A DNA stretch of 64,000 nt from Haematobacter genomosp. 1 (GTDB lineage Bacteria; Pseudomonadota; Alphaproteobacteria; Rhodobacterales; Rhodobacteraceae), in contig NZ_NIPW01000004.1 of NCBI RefSeq assembly GCF_002196855.1, forward strand, positions 219,094-283,093. Reading direction: 5' to 3'. Every line of letters begins with the position of its first letter. Position 1 is the stretch's first letter. The translations under genes were made by a program, and so were the position numbers. The notes beneath the pieces were generated by a model. That model was not told the DNA's origin. It did not search any database and saw only the letters and a list, made by a program, of their open reading frames with translations. Positions 1 through 7,449 of the stretch are shown here, in pieces.

Positions 1-2165
1 AGCCGCATGTCCACCTCGTAGAGATGCCCCTCCGCCGTGGGCGCGGAATGCGCGGTGAGCAGCGCCTGCGTCAGGCGGGCGTAGTAGGTGCGGGCGGCAA
101 GCGGCTTCGGCCCCTCCGACATCTCCACCCCCGCCGCGTCATAAATGACGATAAGGTCGAGATCGGAGGCCGCATTGAGCCGCCCCGCGCCGAGGGAACC
201 CATGCCCATCAGGACAGCCCCCCTGCCCGGCATCGGGCCGTGGCGGCGGGCGAATTCCGCCGTTCCGAACTCCCAGACGGCCGAAACGACCGCCTCCGCC
301 AGTTCGGCGTATTGCCGCCCCGATTCAAAGGCGTCGATCAGGGCGCGAAGGTGATGAACGCCGATGCGGAAATGCCATTCCTTCATCCAGCGGCGCGCGG
401 CATCCAGCTGCCGCTCATAGTCGGTCTCCGTGCCCACCCGCGCCACCAGATCCGCGCGGAGCGCCGCCACCCCCGGCCAGGGAGAGAAGAAGCTGCCGCC
501 GATCACCGCGTCCAGCACCGTCGCGTTCCGCGAAAGGTATGCCGCCAGACGCGGGGCCGTCGCACAGATGTCCACGATCAGATCGACCAGCGTCGGATTC
601 GCCTCAAAGAGGGAGAAGACCTGAACCCCGGCGGGCAGACCCCGCAGGAAGCCGTCGAACCGGCCCAACGCCTCCTCGGGATGGGCGGCCCGCTGCATGC
701 GGGAGAGGATCTCGGGCCGAATCCGGGCGAAAAGCTCACGCGCGCGGGTGGAGCGAAGGGCCGGATAGGCAGGCCAGCCATCCACCACCGCTTGCGCCTG
801 CGGGCTGAGGGCGGGGCCGCTCGCCGGGGCGGAGGGGGTGAAGAAATCGCCCGTCAGGTCCACGACCTCGTTCAGCCGGGCGGAGAGTCCCGCCCGAAAT
901 TCTTCCGTATCGCCCGATCCGCAGAAGCGGGCCAGCCGGTCGAACCCCTCCGCCGTGGCGGGCAGATCATGGGTCTGCGCGTCGTTGATCATCTGGAGCC
1001 GGTGCTCCACTTCCCGGTGATCGCGATAGAGCGCACACAGCCGGTCGGCCGCCGTCTCCGGTATCCAGCCTTTCGCGGCTAGTGCGGCCAGCGCGGCTTC
1101 CGTGCCGCGCACACGCAGATCCGGGTCACGCCCCCCGGCGATGAGCTGGCGCGTCTGGGCAAAGAACTCGATCTCCCGGATGCCACCCGTCCCGAGCTTC
1201 AGGTTCCGCCCCTCCAGCGCCAGCGGCCCGCCGAGGCCCCGGTGATCCCGGATGCGCTGGCGCATCTCCTGAATGTCCTGCACCGCCGCGAAGTCGAGGC
1301 TCTTGCGCCAGACGAAGGGCCGAAGCGCCTCCAGATACCGCTCGCCTGCCGCGATGTCGCCGGCGCAGGGGCGGGCCTTGATATGGGCCGCCCGCTCCCA
1401 TGTGCGGCCCACGCTTTCGTAATATCCCAGCGCCGCTCCGGCAGAGATGCAGACCGGCGTCACCGAGGCATCCGGGCGGAGCCTGAGATCGGTGCGGAAC
1501 ACGTAGCCGTCCTGTGTGGCATCGGAAAGCAGCGAGGTCATCCGCCGTGTGGCGCGGATGAAGGCCATGCGCGCCTCCGCCGCCTCGGCGCCGGGGAAGC
1601 GGTCGTCGTCGAACAGGCATATGAGGTCGATATCGGAGGAATAATTGAGCTCCCCCGCCCCGGTCTTCCCCATGGCGAGCACGAACATGCCCGCGCCCGA
1701 GGCCTCGTCGCCCGGCGTGGCGCCCGGAATGCGGCCCCGGCGGATCTCGTCCGCCACGGCGCTGCGGACCGAGGCCTGCACGGCATGGTCGGAAAGCGCG
1801 GTGAGCGCGCCCGTGACTTCGGCGAGCGTCCAGATACCGCCCAGATCGCACAGCGCAACCAGCAGGGCCACCCGTCGTTTCGCTTGCCGCAACGCCGCTG
1901 CCAGCCCCGCTCCACCCGCAATGCCCGCGGCTTCGACGGCGGAAAGCTCTGCCGCCAGCACTTCCTCCGGCTCTGCATGGGCGACCGTGTCGAACCAGAG
2001 CGCCTCCCGCTTGAGCAGGCCCGCCAGATAGGGGCTGCACCCAGCGGTGCCTTCGATCAGGCGGGACAGCGGTTCCGGCAGGCCCGCGAAACCGGCGGCC
2101 ACATCGGCGCCGCGATCAGGGTCATAGGGCAAGGGGAAGCGGTTTATGCGGTCGGCAATGCTCAT
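1..2165 (-). CDS. glnE: Bifunctional glutamine synthetase adenylyltransferase / adenylyl-removing enzyme GlnE, partial
   Basis: The reading frame is open from an ATG at 2165 down to the left edge, about 721 codons, so the C-terminus is missing. The enzyme attaches AMP to and removes it from a tyrosine of glutamine synthetase, under PII control, in the cytoplasm. Two nucleotidyltransferase cores are visible. The first has the pattern YSSDIDLICLFD, with a preceding GKTGAGELN. The second, near the left edge, has GMGSLGAGRLN followed by ASDLDLIVIYD. This two-core layout is diagnostic of the GlnE family, in which the N-terminal half removes and the C-terminal half adds AMP. It is divergent from the YbaK-like gene with about 93 bases between starts. 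I see nothing odd except the truncation by the window edge. Confidence 0.93.
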   Translation of the reverse strand, partial: MSIADRINRFPLPYDPDRGADVAAGFAGLPEPLSRLIEGTAGCSPYLAGLLKREALWFDTVAHAEPEEVLAAELSAVEAAGIAGGAGLAAALRQAKRRVALLVALCDLGGIWTLAEVTGALTALSDHAVQASVRSAVADEIRRGRIPGATPGDEASGAGMFVLAMGKTGAGELNYSSDIDLICLFDDDRFPGAEAAEARMAFIRATRRMTSLLSDATQDGYVFRTDLRLRPDASVTPVCISAGAALGYYESVGRTWERAAHIKARPCAGDIAAGERYLEALRPFVWRKSLDFAAVQDIQEMRQRIRDHRGLGGPLALEGRNLKLGTGGIREIEFFAQTRQLIAGGRDPDLRVRGTEAALAALAAKGWIPETAADRLCALYRDHREVEHRLQMINDAQTHDLPATAEGFDRLARFCGSGDTEEFRAGLSARLNEVVDLTGDFFTPSAPASGPALSPQAQAVVDGWPAYPALRSTRARELFARIRPEILSRMQRAAHPEEALGRFDGFLRGLPAGVQVFSLFEANPTLVDLIVDICATAPRLAAYLSRNATVLDAVIGGSFFSPWPGVAALRADLVARVGTETDYERQLDAARRWMKEWHFRIGVHHLRALIDAFESGRQYAELAEAVVSAVWEFGTAEFARRHGPMPGRGAVLMGMGSLGAGRLNAASDLDLIVIYDAAGVEMSEGPKPLAARTYYARLTQALLTAHSAPTAEGHLYEVDMR

Positions 2166-2258
2166 GGCGCGAAGGTGCTTCGGCAACCGGTCCGGGTCAA
2201 CCGGCTTGTGGGAGCGGGGAGGAGCCGCGATAGTCGCGCGACACGAAGGGAGACAGTC

Positions 2259-2729
2259 ATGAGCAAGAGCCTCGCACGGGTGGTGGCCGCCCTCGAAGCC
2301 GCCGGAGTGGCGACGGAGGTCAAGGAGATGGCGGCGGAGACGCGCACCGCCGAACAGGCCGCTGCCGCCGCTGGCTGCACACCGGACCAGATCGCCAAAT
2401 CGATCATCTTCCGGGGTGTGGAAAGCGGTGAGGTGCTGCTGTTCCTGACCGCCGGCGGCAACCGGGTATCGGATGAGAAAGCCTCCTCTCTGGCCGGTGA
2501 GCCGCTGGGCAAGGCCGATGCTGCGCTGATCCGGGAGCGGACGGGTTTCGCCATCGGCGGCGTATCACCCGTCGGGCACCTGCTGCCGGTGCGGAGCTTT
2601 CTCGACCCCCGCCTGATGGCGTTCGAGCAGGTCTGGGCCGCTGCCGGCACGCCCCGCCACATCTTCGCCATCAACCCGGAGGTGCTGGTGAAAGTGACGG
2701 GCGCGGAAGTCGCGGATTTCGTCCTCTGA
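2259..2729 (+). CDS. YbaK/EbsC family aminoacyl-tRNA deacylase (Cys-tRNA(Pro)-type)
   Basis: A protein of 156 residues with the compact YbaK/prolyl-tRNA synthetase-associated fold. The family hydrolyses mischarged tRNAs, typically Cys-tRNA(Pro) or Ala-tRNA(Pro). The family-type segments are a central KSIIFRG stretch, a basic-polar GGNRVSDEKA loop, and a FAIGGVSPVGHL motif, which is the usual conserved YbaK signature. The ATG at 2259 is preceded by AAGGGAGA at good spacing. The frame is open far upstream, but that part runs antisense to glnE and I take it as a shadow. It stands alone, divergent from glnE. The next gene starts more than 100 bases downstream behind its own operators. Confidence 0.88.
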   Translation: MSKSLARVVAALEAAGVATEVKEMAAETRTAEQAAAAAGCTPDQIAKSIIFRGVESGEVLLFLTAGGNRVSDEKASSLAGEPLGKADAALIRERTGFAIGGVSPVGHLLPVRSFLDPRLMAFEQVWAAAGTPRHIFAINPEVLVKVTGAEVADFVL

Positions 2730-2747
2730 CGACAGCGTGAAGGGCTG

Positions 2748-2768
2748 AATGTAAATTAGTTTCACATT
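2748..2768. promoter_or_regulatory. Inverted repeat operator candidate 1 (8-5-8)
   Basis: AATGTAAA, 5 bases, then TTCACATT. It has the same architecture as the site at 2806-2826, with one mismatch between arms. It lies directly upstream of a TTGACC -35-like hexamer at 2773-2778. The site is read from the sequence; its use as an operator is inference. Confidence 0.5.
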
Positions 2769-2805
2769 CCTCTTGACCGGGAGGGGATGAGTGACGATCT
2801 TTCCC

Positions 2806-2826
2806 AATGTGAAAAGCCTTCACATT
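2806..2826. promoter_or_regulatory. Inverted repeat operator candidate 2 (8-5-8)
   Basis: AATGTGAA, 5 bases, then TTCACATT: a perfect 8-bp inverted repeat whose centre is 58 bases from that of the site at 2748-2768. It sits between the presumed promoter and the ribosome binding site AGGAGA (2832-2837) of the DUF2852 gene. A dimeric regulator binding two sites around the promoter is the simplest reading. Confidence 0.55.
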
Positions 2827-2844
2827 AAGACAGGAGACCCGAAG

Positions 2845-3267
2845 ATGACGGCAATCACCGCTTGGCCCTCCGCGGCCGGGGACTGGCTCGACCAACGGGG
2901 CAAGGGTGCGTGGATCGCCGCGATGATCCTCGGCTTCATCCTGTTTTGGCCCGCGGGCCTTGCCCTTCTCGCTTACATGATATGGAGCAAACGCATGTTC
3001 AGATGTTCTGGCGCCGACAACTTCCGTGAGCGTATCCGCGAAAAGCATGCGGCCTATCGCTATGGCTTCCGCACCTCGGGCAATACGGCGTTCGACGCCT
3101 ACAAGGCAGATACCCTGCGCCGGCTAGAGGATGAGCAGAAAGCGTTCGAAGACTTCCTCGCCCGCCTGCGCGAGGCCAAGGACAAGTCCGAGTTCGATCA
3201 GTTCATGGACGAACGCGCCCGTGTCGCCCGCGCCCCGCGCGAGGATGAGCAGAACGAGAACGTCTGA
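2845..3267 (+). CDS. DUF2852 family small membrane protein
   Basis: A protein of 140 residues. One hydrophobic segment at about residues 20-44 (WIAAMILGFILFWPAGLALL) is followed by a charged, largely helical cytoplasmic-type tail rich in Arg, Lys, Glu and Asp. This matches the alphaproteobacterial family DUF2852, whose function is not known to me. I chose ATG 2845 because AGGAGA lies 7 bases upstream. A GTG at 2791 in the same frame would place the paired operators inside the gene. The two matched 8-5-8 inverted repeats upstream suggest dedicated repression or activation. The RDD membrane protein follows 105 bases later on the same strand. Confidence 0.75.
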   Translation: MTAITAWPSAAGDWLDQRGKGAWIAAMILGFILFWPAGLALLAYMIWSKRMFRCSGADNFRERIREKHAAYRYGFRTSGNTAFDAYKADTLRRLEDEQKAFEDFLARLREAKDKSEFDQFMDERARVARAPREDEQNENV

Positions 3268-3297
3268 GCCTCTTTTTCCACTGGGCGGGAATACCCA

Positions 3298-3323
3298 GAT
3301 GAAGGTCGTCCGCGACCTTCATC
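3298..3323. other. Perfect hairpin between DUF2852 and RDD genes
   Basis: GATGAAGGTCG and its exact complement flank a TCCG loop, giving an 11-bp stem. No T-run follows, so it is not a classical intrinsic terminator. It may act in transcript processing or as a weak terminator between the two genes. Confidence 0.45.
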
Positions 3324-3371
3324 GCACGGCCCTTCCTGCGGCCCCACCCCATAACCGGAGCCATTGACGAG

Positions 3372-3842
3372 ATGACCATGACCAGCACCGACGACACCTT
3401 CTTCGCGCGGGGCCTTCCCGATCCGGCGACAGAGGGCGCCTTCTACCGCGACGTGGCCGTCAAGCGCTTCATCGCCTGGGGTGTCGATGTGGCAATCATC
3501 GCGCTCATCACGGCGATCCTTGTGCCGCTCACCGCGTTCACGGCGCTCTTCTATCTCGTCGGGCTTTATATGGTGGTGGCCTTTCTCTACCGCTGGATCG
3601 GGCTGACACGTAAATCCGCGACAATCGGGCAGCGACTCGTTTCTCTGGAGTTTCGCACCTTCCGCGGCGAACGGCTCGATGCGTTGACGGCGTTTCTGCA
3701 CGTGCTCGGCTATACCGTGTCATGGAGCTTCGGCCTTCCGCAGCTCATCTCCATCGCCACGATGTTGATAACACCCAAGGGCCAGAGCCTTACGGACATG
3801 CTGCTCGGCACTGCGGCGATCAACAGGGCCGCCCGCTTCTGA
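3372..3842 (+). CDS. RDD family membrane protein
   Basis: A protein of 156 residues with the RDD-family pattern. An FIAWGVDVAIIALI first membrane segment starts near residue 35, a second segment follows at about 60-80, then the conserved ATIGQRLVSLEF stretch, a third segment, and a terminal GQSLTDMLLGTAAI. RDD proteins are inner-membrane proteins, some linked to transport, with no defined function for most. The ATG at 3372 is used; a second in-frame ATG at 3378 is possible. It follows the DUF2852 gene after a hairpin, so the two may form one membrane-protein unit. Confidence 0.82.
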   Translation: MTMTSTDDTFFARGLPDPATEGAFYRDVAVKRFIAWGVDVAIIALITAILVPLTAFTALFYLVGLYMVVAFLYRWIGLTRKSATIGQRLVSLEFRTFRGERLDALTAFLHVLGYTVSWSFGLPQLISIATMLITPKGQSLTDMLLGTAAINRAARF

Positions 3843-3898
3843 CCTCTCCCCCCAAAGACTGTCGCAAGATGGTCATGAAGGCCCTTGGCGATTGCCGG

Positions 3899-3926
3899 GG
3901 GCCTTGTTAACGTTGGAACAAGGCCC
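3899..3926. terminator. Hairpin after the RDD gene
   Basis: GGGCCTTGTT and AACAAGGCCC form a perfect 10-bp stem around an 8-base loop, between the RDD stop and the bpt start. There is no T-tract, so termination is plausible but not certain. Confidence 0.4.
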
Positions 3927-4015
3927 ATATCAGACCAGTTCAGCTACCGGCGGATGCCGACGCCAGCACTCCCTCCCCCTGACGCTTGCCGAGCCAGCCG
4001 ACGATGGACAAATAG

Positions 4016-4852
4016 ATGCGCCACACGCTTCCGATCGTTCCGCAGTTCTATGTCACTGCCCCGCAACCCTGCCCGTATCTGGACGGCAGGATGGAGCGCA
4101 AGTTGTTCACGGCGCTGCAGGGAGATCAGGCGGAACGCCTGAACGACGCTTTGTCGAAACAGGGCTTCCGCCGCTCGCAGAACGTGCTTTACCGCCCCTC
4201 CTGCACAGAATGCTCCGCCTGCTACTCCGCGCGGATCAGGGTTGCTGACTTCACCCCGTCGAAGAGCCAGAAGCGCGCGCTCCGCCGCAACGCCGACCTG
4301 CGCCGGGAGGCCACAAGCCCCTGGGCCACGGAGGAGCAGTTCGCCCTGTTCCGCCGTTATCTCGACAGTCGCCATTCGGATGGCGGCATGGCGGATATGG
4401 ACGTGCTGGAATTCGCCGCAATGATCGAGGAGACGCCGATCCGCTCCCGGCTGGTGGAGTATTCCGCCGATCCCGAGCCGGGCGAGCGTCGCCGCAGGCT
4501 CACCGCCGTCTGCCTGACCGACATCCTCGATGACGGGGTGTCGATGGTCTATTCCTTCTACGAACCGGCGCGGATCTCCGATTCGCTGGGGACTTACGTG
4601 ATTCTCGACCATGTGGAGATCGCGCGGGAGGCGGGTCTTCCCTATGTCTATCTGGGCTACTGGGTGCCCGGCAGCCGGAAGATGGGCTACAAGGCGAACT
4701 TCGACGCGCTCGAGGTCTATATCGGCGGCCGCTGGCAGCCCATCGGTGATCCCGAAGATTACAGCAGCGATACCCACCCGCTCTCTGTCGATCCGATCGC
4801 AGAGCAGGTGGCCAAGATCAGCCTGCCTGATACCCGGCCCACCCGCGGCTAG
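4016..4852 (+). CDS. bpt: Aspartate/glutamate leucyltransferase (bacterial protein transferase, ATE family)
   Basis: A protein of 278 residues, the usual length for the family. It transfers leucine from Leu-tRNA to N-terminal Asp or Glu of target proteins, creating N-degrons for ClpS/ClpAP. Visible family features are the cysteine-rich N-terminal module ([16 protein letters not shown] at about residues 59-75), a central SMVYSFYEP stretch and the conserved [18 protein letters not shown] block followed by LEVYIGGRW. These are ATE/Bpt signatures. It is convergent with the HerA-like gene, with only 11 bases between the stops. No clpS or clpA is visible in the window. Confidence 0.92.
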   Translation: MRHTLPIVPQFYVTAPQPCPYLDGRMERKLFTALQGDQAERLNDALSKQGFRRSQNVLYRPSCTECSACYSARIRVADFTPSKSQKRALRRNADLRREATSPWATEEQFALFRRYLDSRHSDGGMADMDVLEFAAMIEETPIRSRLVEYSADPEPGERRRRLTAVCLTDILDDGVSMVYSFYEPARISDSLGTYVILDHVEIAREAGLPYVYLGYWVPGSRKMGYKANFDALEVYIGGRWQPIGDPEDYSSDTHPLSVDPIAEQVAKISLPDTRPTRG

Positions 4853-4874
4853 GGGCGCGCTCTTCAGCGCCCCT
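4851..4874. terminator. Bidirectional hairpin between bpt and the HerA-like gene
   Basis: AGGGGCGC and GCGCCCCT form an 8-bp stem. The bpt stop codon enters the left arm, and the opposite-strand stop lies in the loop, so both transcripts would end on the same hairpin. Confidence 0.45.
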
Positions 4875-6390
4875 TGAACAGCCCTCCCAGAATGCCCCGC
4901 ACCAACGCCTGCCCCGAGCGTCCGCCCAGTTGGCGCGCAAAGGATTTCGCAAAGGCCTCCACGACGGAATCGCTATTGCTCCGCCGCGGCGCGGGAGAGG
5001 GCTTCCGCCCCTGTCCCGCGGTCGAGCCGCCATACCGCTGGCCCGAATTGAACTCCCGATCCTCTTGCGGGGCGGGAGCCTCCGCCGCCTTGGCGGAGCG
5101 CGCCGCCAGAATTTCAGCCGCCGATTCCCGGTCGATGAGGCGGTCGTATTTACCCGCAACCGGCGAAGCGGCCAGCACCTCCGCCCTTTCCTCGTCCGTG
5201 ATCGCGCCCAGACGGGAAACCGGCGGGCGGATCAACGTCCGTTCCACCATTCCCGGCGCGCCCTTCGCCTCCAGAAAGGAGGTGACAGCCTCGCCCGTGG
5301 CGACTTCCTTGATCGCGCTTTCGGTGTCGAAGCGCGGGTTGGGACGGTAGGTCTCCGCCGCGCGGCGCAGGGCCTTCTGATCGCGGGCGGTGAAAGCGCG
5401 AAGCGCGTGCTGCACCCTGTTGCCAAGCTGACCGAGGATCGTCTCCGGCACGTCGTCGGGGTTCTGCGTGATGAAATAGACGCCGACGCCCTTGGACCGG
5501 ATCAGGCGCGACACCTGCTCCACCTTGGCCACAAGCGCCTTGGGCGCACCGTCGAACAGCAGATGCGCCTCGTCGAAGAAGAACACGAGCCGGGGTTTGT
5601 CAGGGTCGCCGATCTCGGGCAGCTCCTCGAACAATTCGGAGAGCAGCCACAGCAGGAAGGTCGCGTAGAGCCGCGGCGAGTTCATGAGCTGATCCGCCGC
5701 CAATATGTTGATCTGCCCCCGACCGTCCGGTGCGGTCGTCATCAGATCTGCCAGCTGAAGGGCCGGTTCCCCGAACAGTTTGGTCCCGCCTTCATTGTCC
5801 AGCACCAGCAGACGCCGCTGGATCGCTCCGACGGAGGCCGTGGTGACATTGCCGTAGCGACCGGAAATCTCCGTTGCATTCTCGGACAGGAACTGAAGCA
5901 TCGCCTTCAGGTCGGCGAGATCGAGCAGCGCCAGTCCCTCATCGTCCGAGATACGGAAGGCGATGTTCAGCACCCCCTCCTGCGCCTCGGTGAGGTCGAG
6001 CAGCCGCGACAGCAGCAATGGTCCCATCTCCGCCACGGTCGTGCGGATAGGGTGCCCCTTCCGGCCGAAAATATCCCAGAAGGTCACGGGATAGCCGCGG
6101 TAGTGGAAATCGCTGTAGCCGATCTGCGCGGCGCGGGCGGTGAACGCGGCATGTGTGGGCGCGTCCTCCCGCCCTGGAAAGGCGATGCCGGAAAGATCGC
6201 CCTTCACATCGGCCATGATGACGGGAACGCCCGCATCGGAAAATCCTTCGGCAAGGATCTGGAGCGTGACCGTCTTGCCCGTTCCCGTCGCGCCTGCGAT
6301 CAGACCGTGACGGTTGCCGTACTTCAGAAGAAGGCTCTGGGGCTGGTCATGCTCCTCCCCCCCGCCACCGACGAAGATCGCATCGCTCAT
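4864..6390 (-). CDS. DUF853 family HerA-like ATPase
   Basis: A protein of 508 residues. The N-terminus carries a Walker A motif, GATGTGKT, at residues 33-40. A DVKGDLSGI stretch follows near 61, and a Walker B with acidic finish, LVFFFDEAHLL, is near 268-278. Next come LIRSKGVGVYFITQNPDDVP and an arginine-rich segment, typical of the helicase HerA C-terminal / YjgR (DUF853) family. The last 80 residues are low-complexity, rich in Ala, Pro and Ser, and end in glycines. Homologues are cytoplasmic P-loop NTPases of unclear role. There is no nurA-type nuclease next to it, so it is not a HerA-NurA end-resection pair. Confidence 0.88.
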   Translation of the reverse strand: MSDAIFVGGGGEEHDQPQSLLLKYGNRHGLIAGATGTGKTVTLQILAEGFSDAGVPVIMADVKGDLSGIAFPGREDAPTHAAFTARAAQIGYSDFHYRGYPVTFWDIFGRKGHPIRTTVAEMGPLLLSRLLDLTEAQEGVLNIAFRISDDEGLALLDLADLKAMLQFLSENATEISGRYGNVTTASVGAIQRRLLVLDNEGGTKLFGEPALQLADLMTTAPDGRGQINILAADQLMNSPRLYATFLLWLLSELFEELPEIGDPDKPRLVFFFDEAHLLFDGAPKALVAKVEQVSRLIRSKGVGVYFITQNPDDVPETILGQLGNRVQHALRAFTARDQKALRRAAETYRPNPRFDTESAIKEVATGEAVTSFLEAKGAPGMVERTLIRPPVSRLGAITDEERAEVLAASPVAGKYDRLIDRESAAEILAARSAKAAEAPAPQEDREFNSGQRYGGSTAGQGRKPSPAPRRSNSDSVVEAFAKSFARQLGGRSGQALVRGILGGLFKGR

Positions 6391-6489
6391 TGCCGCTTCT
6401 CCCGCTGCCTGCCGCGAGCCTACCGGGTTCGCGCATTACTTCAACACTCGTCAACGGGGGTGTATTTCATCTTTGTGGAGGAGCTGTGC

Positions 6490-6650
6490 ATTGAGCGTAT
6501 ATTTTATGCATATGCTTCAAATCCGTCACCTGATCGTCATGAAACCGTTGACGCTACCCGGCCGAATTCGTAGCTTCAGCTGCAATAAGTCGGTCGAGGT
6601 CCGACAGGGAAAAGGAGAGGGGTTCCTGCGGGAGCCCCTTTTCTTTCATA
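6490..6650 (+). ncRNA. Candidate small RNA or leader between divergent genes
   Basis: The 358-base region between the HerA-like gene (starting leftward at 6390) and the IalB-family gene (starting rightward at 6749) contains no gene. It holds an AT-rich stretch at 6498-6518 that could serve as a promoter. After it come small hairpins (GCTAC/GTAGC near 6553-6574, GTCGG/CCGAC near 6588-6605) and a strong terminator-like hairpin at 6611-6646. A terminator between two divergent genes implies an independent short transcript, or attenuation of the IalB-family gene. The start site is a guess and no known sRNA family was recognised. Confidence 0.4.
6611..6646 (+). terminator. Intrinsic terminator-like hairpin
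   Basis: The left arm 6611-6626 is purine-rich (AAAGGAGA then GGGGTTCC). The right arm 6631-6646 is GGAGCCCC followed by TTTTCTTT. With a few G-T pairs this makes a stem of about 16 bp closed by TGCG, with T-rich bases in the 3' arm on the plus strand. Confidence 0.6.
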
Positions 6651-6748
6651 AACAACACCGTGCGAAGCCCGCCGATATCCCGATTTTTCCTGACAGACCG
6701 CTCTGCCCGTGGTAGATCGCGCTGATCGAGCCAGTAACGGAACGTCTC

Positions 6749-7384
6749 ATGTCGAACTTGCCCAAGCGCCTTGCTCTTGCCGCAGCCGTGGCGCTCGCCC
6801 CGGCGATCGTCTTTGCGCAGGACACGGCGACCCAGCCGCAAACCCCCGCTCCTGCCGCACCGGCTCCGGCGCAGCAAGCCGCGCCCAGCAACCAACTGGT
6901 GACCGGCGCAGAGAATGCCGCTGTCAACCAGCCCTATATCGCCGCGACGCATGGCGACTGGCAGATGCGCTGCGTCAAGACGGAGAACGGCAAGGATCCC
7001 TGCCAACTCTACCAGCTTCTGAAGGATGAGCAGGGCAACAATGTGGCCGAGTTCAGCCTGTTCGCGCTGCCTCCGGGCCAGCAGGCCGCCGCAGGCGCGA
7101 CGATCATCACGCCGCTGGAAACGCTCCTGACCCAGCAGGTCAGCTTCCAGATCGACAGCGCCCCGGTGAAGCACTATCCCTTCGGCTGGTGCGCACCCGT
7201 CGGCTGCATCGCGCGGGTGGGTTTCACCTCTGCCGAAGTCGATGCGCTGAAAAAGGGCAATGCCGCGATGATGACCATCGTCCCGGTCGCCGCACCCGAC
7301 CACAAGGTCAATCTGAAAGTGTCGCTGAAGGGCTTTACCGCCGGCTATGACGCGGTGAGCAAGGCAAATGCCGACAATCAGTGA
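6749..7384 (+). CDS. Invasion-associated locus B (IalB) family exported protein
   Basis: A protein of 211 residues. Residues 1-23 form a Sec signal peptide (LALAAAVALAPAIVFA, cleavage before QD). A Pro/Ala/Gln-rich linker runs to about residue 50. The IalB-type domain has GDWQMRC, a DPCQLYQ cysteine, and a WCAPVGC pair near residue 150; the four cysteines could form two disulphides. IalB was named in Bartonella, but homologues are widespread in free-living alphaproteobacteria and have no settled role. It probably acts in the periplasm or at the outer membrane. A terminator-like hairpin lies 100 bases upstream. Confidence 0.85.
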   Translation: MSNLPKRLALAAAVALAPAIVFAQDTATQPQTPAPAAPAPAQQAAPSNQLVTGAENAAVNQPYIAATHGDWQMRCVKTENGKDPCQLYQLLKDEQGNNVAEFSLFALPPGQQAAAGATIITPLETLLTQQVSFQIDSAPVKHYPFGWCAPVGCIARVGFTSAEVDALKKGNAAMMTIVPVAAPDHKVNLKVSLKGFTAGYDAVSKANADNQ

Positions 7385-7407
7385 TCGGCTCCCGATCCGC
7401 TGATCCG

Positions 7408-7427
7408 CGGGCGCCTTCGGGCGCCCG
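7408..7427. terminator. Hairpin with TTCG loop between convergent genes
   Basis: CGGGCGCC, loop TTCG, GGCGCCCG: an 8-bp stem with the especially stable cUUCGg tetraloop. It lies between the stop of the IalB-family gene and the stop of the ketosynthase gene. There is no T-run. Confidence 0.5.
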
Positions 7428-7449
7428 TCGCATTCAGACTTGCCGCATT

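Noticed and set aside
4864..6390. HerA of a HerA-NurA or antiphage defence pair
   Set aside because: No nuclease, SIR2 or other partner is next to it. The protein matches the DUF853 subgroup that is common in non-defence contexts.
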